Of a stretch of 64,000 nucleotides of DNA, positions 57,960 to 64,000 are shown one piece after another. The position numbers and the translations under genes were made by a program. The notes under the pieces are model-generated. The model saw only the letters and a program-made list of their open reading frames with translations, made no database searches and was not told the DNA's origin. The DNA is from Bipolaris cookei (Eukaryota > Ascomycota > Dothideomycetes > Pleosporales > Pleosporaceae): contig NRSV01000036.1 of assembly GCA_002286855.1 (NCBI GenBank), positions 62,001 through 126,000 of the forward strand, given 5' to 3'. Position 1 is the first letter of the stretch; each line of letters starts with the position of its first letter.

Positions 57960-60729
57960 GCTGCTGTTGCTGCTGCTGCTGTGAAGTATCCGCCTCTGCT
58001 GGTGCAGTTGTGGGTGGGGCATGTTGAACATTCCTCAGAGGTGGTGGTGACAGCTGACCCTTAGGAATCGCTGCATCGAGCTCTTTGAGCAACGTAACTA
58101 GCTCGTGAGAAATCTCCCAATTACTTAGCATCCTCTTCCATGTTTCGTGTTCAGTGAGGATAGCGAAAAACTCTAGGTATTGGTAGACGCCCTCGTACAT
58201 GCGTTCCATATCCCAGAGATTGAGGGGAAAGTCCTCAGGTTGTGCATGTCCAGCCCGGATTTGACCCTGCAGAAAGATGAGCGCGCAAGTCTGCGGGATG
58301 ATATGCCGCCGGAACTCGGTGAGCAGGAAATTGACCATATGAACGTCGCCCTGATCAACTTGTGGGTGGTTCGCTTTGAGATGACCTTTGGCGGGCTGTG
58401 TGCGAGCTTGCCTAGCGCGGAAGATGTTGGTGAGAAGTTTCATTATGACAGCCTGGGCTGGCGATATGATATCTTTGGATCTGGTACATTGTCAGTTGAA
58501 TTTCACCAATTCATCCAGTGGACTTACTCAGATTCTCTGAAAGCATGATAGGCAAACGGTAGGAGCTGGTTTGCAAGGATGGCTTCCATGATTTTCACCA
58601 TGAACTTGAAGTAGAGCTCTTCCTCCCTAAGGTCCCAAGCAGCAACAAAGATTAACAGCTCGCGCAGTAGATTTCTTCCGTTGTCTTGTGCGAGGAGGAG
58701 ATGGCACCGCACACCATGCATGCTCCTCACGCTACTGAAGACAGTCGGATCCGAGTGATATCCAGGTTGTCCCTCTTGTGGCTCAACGATGCCGGCCATG
58801 ATGATCATGGGCAGAACTTCGATTTCCGTGGGCCCCAGAATCAGGGGAACATCTGTGAGCAGACCTCGGCCTTCATCCCCAGGAATGTCGTCGTAGTCGT
58901 CATCATTATCATCATCGTCCTCTGGTGGAGGGGAAGTCGGAGAGGCTACGTCACTGATTAGCCCTGATGGTCGGTCGGGGTCTGGCTCCAGACGCTTGAG
59001 CAAGTCTTCTTTGCCATTCTGAAGAATCTCGGCTCCAAAAGATGGCGGGTATGTCACACGGAAATCGATCTCACCTGCCGGGGGAGACCGTTTGATGCTG
59101 GGATCTAGTAACGAGTCATCCGCTGCTGGTTTTGGGGGCTGTTTCTCCCCATCCGGGGCTGACGATGGTTGGTCTTGGCCGGATTCATCCCCCGGTAACG
59201 CGGTAATGGATGAGCGCATTCGATCAACCTCAACCTGGAGCTGGTTAATGCTCTTGGCCAGTGCTTGCACGCTCTCTTCATTCTTGGTATGCTGGTCGAC
59301 GACCTTACGGTATGTGCTGGACTGAGTGATTTGATCCCGGTATCTGGCAACAACGTCTGCATATAACATGTTCCATTTCTAGAGAGGTTAGTAGGAACTT
59401 CGGACAGAGAGACTAGTCTCTACTTACGTTCTTTTCTTCTTCGCTCATGGTCTGCCACCGTCTTCTGCACTCAGCTGCAATCTCATTTGCACCGGCCTTG
59501 ACTCCGTGCTGTGTGAGAGCCTTCTTGACGTCATTTCCAGTCTCACCGATATAGAGCAGGAAAGGGGACGAGGCGGGTTGTTGGGGTATCTTGAAGGTAT
59601 CCAAGCTCCGTGCTGCATGGCTTGGCAAAGGCTGTTCTTCTGGAGGTGGTTCTTGATCCTGTTGCGGTAACTCACCCATTTTATATTTCATGTCGGCGAA
59701 GTTGGGGAGCTCGTTGTCCAGGTGGCTATCAAAGAGTTCAATCCAAAGCATGAGTTTGCGCTGCTCATTCTTAGCGATGAGGTTGTTTAGGAATTGTAGA
59801 CAAGTGATCAATAGCTTCTTGTATGCATTGATGACGCCCTGCCATTTGTCCTCATCTTGAGTTCCCGCTTCGCCGTCGTAGCCCCTTGCCGTGACACGCA
59901 CACAGACGTTTATGAGAGCAAATATGTCCTTGTCAAACAGCCTATCTGCGCTGAGATTCTGTACCCGCTCTCCATGGACTAGCACATTGCGTGCAATGCA
60001 CACGAGCTGGTTTAGTCGTTCCAGGTCTCTAAGCAGACTTGGCGAGTAACTAGCTATGAGGGGACCCGACAGTCCCTCATATTCTGGAGCCGCAGGATCT
60101 GGCGCAGCAAAGCAGCGACGTTCGAGCGAGGGGACGGCGGCCTTGAGTACGCCTGCAAGCTGGTCCCAAAACTCCCATGAGAGGCCGATTTCCTCACGCA
60201 GCTCGAAGCTCTTGCGCGATTCTTCCAGCGTCTTCTTCACAATGTCGCGCTCCAACATGCGCAGCGTGTCGTCTCTGATGTAGCCTGGATTGTGAAAGTG
60301 AACGGTATACGGCGCGAGTGCGAGGCGAAGATGGGTAAGATATGGTCTCGCTGGTCTGCCATTTGAGCTCTCCGGGCGCTCAGACTCGCTCACGCTCTCG
60401 GTGCCGTTGACGCTGCCGTCGGCCATGTTGCCTGCCGAATTCGTCACAGTAGTTGCTGGCGATGTCGCGTGCTGGTTCCAGTCATGCCACAGCTGGTGTT
60501 GGGCGAGCAGGCAGCGGTATATCCATACACGGATAGGGCCTGGAGCGCGTAGGATGCGGTAGAGGTTGTTGGAGGCCAGCTCTTGGGCAATGTTGTGGTA
60601 CTGCGCCAGCGCTATTGAGGCAAAGGCAAGGTGAGTAGGGTTTTTGGAGGCGTCTGGAAAAGGCGAGGGCAGATCAAGGGCAGGCGGCAGCGAATCGGAG
60701 GGCGTGGAGAAGTTCGAGTCCGAAGTCAT
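57121..60729 (-). CDS. Ataxin-10/CTR86 homologue with an HMG-like box and polyglutamine tract
   Basis: Three exons (59428-60729, 58528-59378, 57121-58480) encode 1170 aa with all joins in frame. Exon 1 carries armadillo-like helices (LNQLVCIARNVLVHGERVQ, LLITCLQFLNNLIAKNEQRKLML). At about 385-452, spanning the first intron, a segment resembles an HMG box (SSPFLLYIGE, AAECRRRWQTMSEEEKN, then KWNMLYADVVARYRDQ). An acidic disordered stretch follows, then more helices (LLRELLIFVAAWDLREEELYFKF). Exon 3 contains an 18-Gln tract at about 885-902 and the ataxin-10 C-terminal domain at about 945-1020 (NLKKLAVLVLSSLVWKNKQVQD, GGIEAVLNCCSYDEHNPYIREH). The family acts in cytoplasmic protein assemblies; yeast CTR86 is essential. 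The start at MTSDSNF was chosen because the upstream frame is not coding-like. Confidence 0.85.
57928..57981 (-). repeat. 18-codon CAA/CAG polyglutamine repeat
   Basis: Eighteen consecutive Gln codons, mostly CAA with CAG near both ends, lie inside the ataxin-10 homologue between its two helical regions. Such tracts vary in length between isolates. Confidence 0.95.
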
Positions 60730-61138
60730 ACTATTATTTGGGAGGCGTAGAAAAATTACGATGTCAGGCACAAAGGACCCCACCATGCCGGCCCCGCCTG
60801 ACGTCGTTTGTCGACTGGGCTGGCATACTATGCAAAAAGACAACACCACATCACCAATCAATGAAGGCTCTCCAAAAGATTTCCAAAAAAGGCATTGCAT
60901 TCACTCATGCCAACACTGGCTGCTAACAACAATATATATGTATGGAGAAAAATGAACCGCGTACAGGCATAAGTAGCCAAACGCGTCTAGTGGCTCCGAC
61001 TTGATCTTGGAAACAATGTAATGTGAGTCTTGACGCATGGTAATGGCATCTCTCACGGACATGAATTGTTCCGTTGGTTGCACCACGCATATAAAAGAAA
61101 GACTGGACGACAAGCCCGTGCTGGCGTTGTATAGAGAC
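60730..61138. other. Short intergenic region
   Basis: About 400 bp between two minus-strand genes, serving as the ataxin-10 homologue promoter and the URI1-like 3' flank. Confidence 0.5.
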
Positions 61139-62965
61139 TTACATACCCTCGGTCTTCAGTCTTGCCGCCATGAATCTACTTACCTTTTTAGGCTTTCCAT
61201 TTCGCTCTTCCATGATTGGGTTCTCCAAATCCTCTTCTGTCGCCTTGAATCCACCCTGTCGCTGGATGAATCGATTTCGCGCCTTGTGATACTGGGCTTG
61301 GATTTCGCGATTCAAGAGGACCTGATCAAATTCATCAGGCGCTTGAGGCTCCGACGGTAAAGGGACGTGCTCAGTGATTGTTGAAGCTAGTGTCTGACCA
61401 GCAGGCCCAGTCGGTATAGGCAGCGCTTCTGGGACAGGAGGTGTAGGCAGTACTTGTGGAGTGTTTGCAGCACGGGCACTCTTGAACCTTGACATCTTGC
61501 CTGGTTTGGGGGGTTCTACTTCAGACAGTGCAGCAGGCGCAGATCTCTCCACGATGGTGTCTGCAATTGTTGATGCTGGTTTGGCCGTCGGCCGTGTTGT
61601 TCGTTTTGCTTCGGGCACTGGCTTCGGAGCTTCAGATACGTCGACTTCATTCGCGAACCGCACGCCCTTCTTCTTTGGCTGTTCGTCGCTACTATCGTCT
61701 GTTGACTGTGTAGCAGGCTTTGATGTATCCAATGCCTTATCAAACTGCTCGTCTTTCTGTACACGCATGGTGCGAATGTCACCAATGTGCTCGTCTAATG
61801 GGCGATCGTCCGGCCGCGGTCCAATGTTTTCGAGCATGCGAGCACCTAGCTTCTTTTCCAGCTCCATCATCTGCTTTCGATATTCCTCAGTGATGACAGG
61901 CCTTATGCTACGGCCATATTCATCTTCCTCTTCGTCATCCTCAGTGTCGTAGTCGTAGTCATCGTAGTCATCATCCGATTCGTCATCAGAAAATGATGCA
62001 GTAGGCTTATCGAGGTTGAGCTCCGCAACAACTTGCCCAACTTCTGATATGCCATACTGCAGCATCTGCCTTCTAAGCTCGGCATCTTCTGGAGACTCAT
62101 CTTCGGGTATAATGGCCGACGAAAGGTCTTCATCATCCTCGAGCTCGACTGCTCTGATACCCTCTGGAAATTGCACGGATGCAAGGTTCTGGCTAACTTG
62201 AGATTTCGATACTGGCTTCACCTGTGGCTCGACGCCAACCTTCTCAGCGAAGGACACAACTTTCTTTGGAGGAGACTGATCCGCTGCAGTGCGGTTTTCG
62301 ACAGGTGCCGGTTCCGACGAAATAGAAGGCGTGGATTCCTTTGTAGCATCTGGAGCCGGCGGAGAAGTGGAAGAGGGTTCCAGTGGCTGCTCCTTCGCTT
62401 GCGCCGCATTCTTTTTCTCCAGCTCAGCCTTCTGGATCCCAGCCTTGCGCAACACCTCCACGAGCTCAGCGGCAGCCTTTCCCGTTTGGTTGACTGAGCT
62501 CGATATCTCGTTACCTTCGTCGTCTAGCTCTTCTTCAATGTCCATCATTGGTTCGCCTTCTTCGTTGTCCATCCCAGGCTCTAATAAAACATCGACACCA
62601 GCAAGCTTCTTCTCGGCAGTATCAAGGTTCTTCTCGATTGTAGCACTATTGGTTCGCACATAGTCAATGCGTCTAGAGATCTTGTTAACAACTTCGTTAC
62701 CAGTGCTTTTGGTTGACGATTTCTTGCGGAGCAGCTCGTCGAGCTCCTTTTCATTGAGCAGCTCGAGCTCAAGTTCGCGTGCCATCTCACGTATTTGTGA
62801 GAGCGAAGGGTCACCAGCAGCCTCAATTTCTTCTTTGAGCGCCTCATACTCGGCCTCCCAAGTTGTCCAGTGAGCCAAGGACTTGCGGAGCTGGTCAACA
62901 GTCTTTTGAAGCTGCACTCGGCGTCGTTCAATATCCTCTAGAGCATTTTGTTTCGAGTCTGCCAT
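61139..62965 (-). CDS. URI1/Bud27-like prefoldin-family protein
   Basis: A single exon encodes 608 aa from MADSKQ; further upstream in-frame residues look like untranslated sequence. Residues 1-125 form a prefoldin-alpha-like coiled coil (IERRRVQLQKTVDQLRKSL, VNKISRRIDYVRTNSATIEKNLDTAEKKL). Long disordered stretches follow, with an Asp-rich patch (DDDYDDYDYDTEDDEEEDE) near 375. Two C-terminal SRF-x-x-AR motifs (SRFKSAR near 492, SRFMAAR near 596) resemble the short repeats of the Bud27/URI DUF3835 region. URI1/Bud27 helps assemble RNA polymerases and links to TOR signalling. A GTATGT string overlaps the stop codon and could be a donor, but no convincing following exon was found. Confidence 0.78.
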   Translation of the reverse strand: MADSKQNALEDIERRRVQLQKTVDQLRKSLAHWTTWEAEYEALKEEIEAAGDPSLSQIREMARELELELLNEKELDELLRKKSSTKSTGNEVVNKISRRIDYVRTNSATIEKNLDTAEKKLAGVDVLLEPGMDNEEGEPMMDIEEELDDEGNEISSSVNQTGKAAAELVEVLRKAGIQKAELEKKNAAQAKEQPLEPSSTSPPAPDATKESTPSISSEPAPVENRTAADQSPPKKVVSFAEKVGVEPQVKPVSKSQVSQNLASVQFPEGIRAVELEDDEDLSSAIIPEDESPEDAELRRQMLQYGISEVGQVVAELNLDKPTASFSDDESDDDYDDYDYDTEDDEEEDEYGRSIRPVITEEYRKQMMELEKKLGARMLENIGPRPDDRPLDEHIGDIRTMRVQKDEQFDKALDTSKPATQSTDDSSDEQPKKKGVRFANEVDVSEAPKPVPEAKRTTRPTAKPASTIADTIVERSAPAALSEVEPPKPGKMSRFKSARAANTPQVLPTPPVPEALPIPTGPAGQTLASTITEHVPLPSEPQAPDEFDQVLLNREIQAQYHKARNRFIQRQGGFKATEEDLENPIMEERNGKPKKVSRFMAARLKTEGM

Positions 62966-63310
62966 TATGTCGGTGTTATCCTGAAGTATGCAAGGTGGAG
63001 GAGGGAGAAAGGAAAGGAAAAAGTTGGCGGAATTTGTCTGCAGAAAATGCCCGAGCTTGGCAATTAGCTCGCCCCGCAGGGGGGCCATGCGCGCGCATCC
63101 AGAGCATTGGCGTCTCACAATGCTACAACCAACTTTGTATGTAATTATTCACAAAAGCTCGCCATCGCATTATTTTGTCCACTCGTATCGGGGCAGCAAG
63201 CAATGCTGTCGGTCTAACAGAGCAATAAGCGAAATCCTACCGCTGAGTAATCAGCCTAAGACAAGTTACCCGCCTGCGGAGCTTCACACCACCTTCGCCT
63301 CACCTCCGCC
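62966..63310. promoter_or_regulatory. Compact bidirectional promoter region
   Basis: Only 345 bp separate the start codons of the URI1-like gene (-) and TFB3 (+), two transcription-related housekeeping genes, so their promoters must overlap or abut. No TATA box was noted. Confidence 0.6.
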
Positions 63311-64000
63311 ATGTCGAGATCCGGACGCGCAACAGGCGCGTCGAAGCAGGACAGCGGTGCGTTTGCCCTTTCCAAATCTCTATATAACCTATCTTTGCTC
63401 CATGCGCCGCGCGAACCTCTCGCTGATGCTCTCTCAGGCGTATGCCCCGTCTGCAAGGCGTCGGGTTACCTTGACCCGAACATGCAATTCAAAATCAACC
63501 CTACGTGCTATCATTCCATGTGTGATACCTGTGTCGAACGTCTGTTTGGAGGCAACAAAGGAAACAACATATGTCCCGTGGCGGGATGCGCGAAGACATT
63601 GGCATACAGGAACTTTCGAAGGGCGACCTTTGAAGACCTGAAGGTGGAAAGGGAGGTGGACTTGCGAAAGAAGGTTATGAAGATGCAAGTGAAGTTCGCT
63701 GTGTACAAGTTGGTGTTAGCTAACAGCAGACCAGTATGAACAAAACAGAGGACGATTTCGAGACGTTGAGAGACTACAACGATTACCTGGAGCAGGTCGA
63801 AGAAATGACTTGGAACCTTATTCTCAACATTGATGTGGACGCGACATGGAACAAGCTACATCGGTTTGAAGCACTCCAAAAGGCAGACTCAAATGCTGCT
63901 ATCACAAAGCGTGACGCTGGGAAGACTGGCGGCGCCAAAGGTACCGGCCAGAAAGATGATGGCGCTGATCTCATGTTCCGTGGACTCAAGAAATACGTCC
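63311..64000 (+). CDS. TFB3: TFIIH subunit TFB3 / CAK assembly factor MAT1 (3' end beyond window)
   Basis: Exons 63311-63356, 63438-63684 and 63735 to the window edge. TFB3/MAT1 joins the CDK7 kinase and cyclin H to core TFIIH for RNA polymerase II initiation and DNA repair. The C3HC4 RING finger is complete: CPVCKASGYL, CYHSMCDTCVERLF, CPVAGC. It is followed by LAYRNFRRATFEDLKVEREVDLRKKVMKI and, after the second intron, MNKTEDDFETLRDYNDYLEQVEE, the conserved MAT1 segment. The second intron appears to use a GC donor (GCAAGT) with a TAG-independent CAG acceptor; the nearby GT would leave a 38-nt intron or break frame. The first intron is 81 nt with no in-frame stop. The gene is truncated by the window end. 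Confidence 0.9.

Noticed and set aside
1..64000. tRNA genes, rRNA, CRISPR arrays or bacterial operons
   Set aside because: No cloverleaf with matching A and B boxes was found by eye, and no regularly spaced repeats or prokaryotic gene layout. A tRNAscan run would be decisive.

Overview
The window is fungal nuclear DNA, most likely from a filamentous ascomycete and probably a Dothideomycete of the Pleosporales type. The evidence is gene style: short 50-95 nt introns with GTAWGT donors, CT/CA-rich leaders, a PTH11-like rhodopsin-fold receptor, secreted enzymes, Fot1/pogo-type and hAT DNA transposons, and large gene-poor gaps. No bacterial features, CRISPR arrays, rRNA or convincing tRNA genes were seen. 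The order is inferred from general knowledge; no database was searched. Introns were placed by eye from reading-frame continuity, splice sites and family motifs, and each model given below keeps frame across all joins.

Layout. 0.8-2 kb: a duplicated dimeric alpha/beta-barrel-like protein. 4-6 kb: a nearly intact pogo/Fot1-type transposon with 44-bp perfect inverted repeats and a TA target duplication, disabled by one stop codon and a 16-bp tandem duplication. 6.6-8.4 kb: a haem-free sulfite oxidase-type molybdoenzyme ending in four short exons. 9.9-13.1 kb: a complete hAT element with an open 853-aa transposase, 21-bp inverted repeats and an 8-bp target duplication. 13.8-16.1 kb: a peroxisomal acyl-CoA oxidase. 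16.9-18.9 kb: a SIS-domain sugar isomerase and a GNAT acetyltransferase. 20-24.4 kb: a secreted L-amino-acid oxidase (LAAO) divergent from a RidA-family protein that also has a signal peptide, followed by an alpha/beta hydrolase. 27.7-28.8 kb: an F-box-like protein. 29.5-31.3 kb: a decayed second pogo element. 33-34.2 kb: a GT34-like glycosyltransferase. 37.4-38.8 kb: a PTH11-like seven-helix protein. 41.5-51.2 kb: an ABCF ATPase, a zinc-finger protein, a basic unknown and a probable TORC1 subunit TCO89. 53-56.4 kb: a GPI-anchored wall protein and a secreted carboxylesterase. 57-64 kb: a compact housekeeping block with an ataxin-10/CTR86 homologue carrying an HMG-like box, a URI1/Bud27-like prefoldin, and TFB3/MAT1, which runs off the window end.

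How genes may work together. The strongest functional hypothesis is the 20-24.4 kb pair. LAAO makes imino acids, and RidA proteins hydrolyse such reactive imines/enamines to keto acids and ammonia. Here both proteins carry secretion signals and share one 1.67-kb divergent intergenic region. That suggests an extracellular amino-acid deamination module with its own imine-clearing step. The link is inferred from gene adjacency and signal peptides, not shown.
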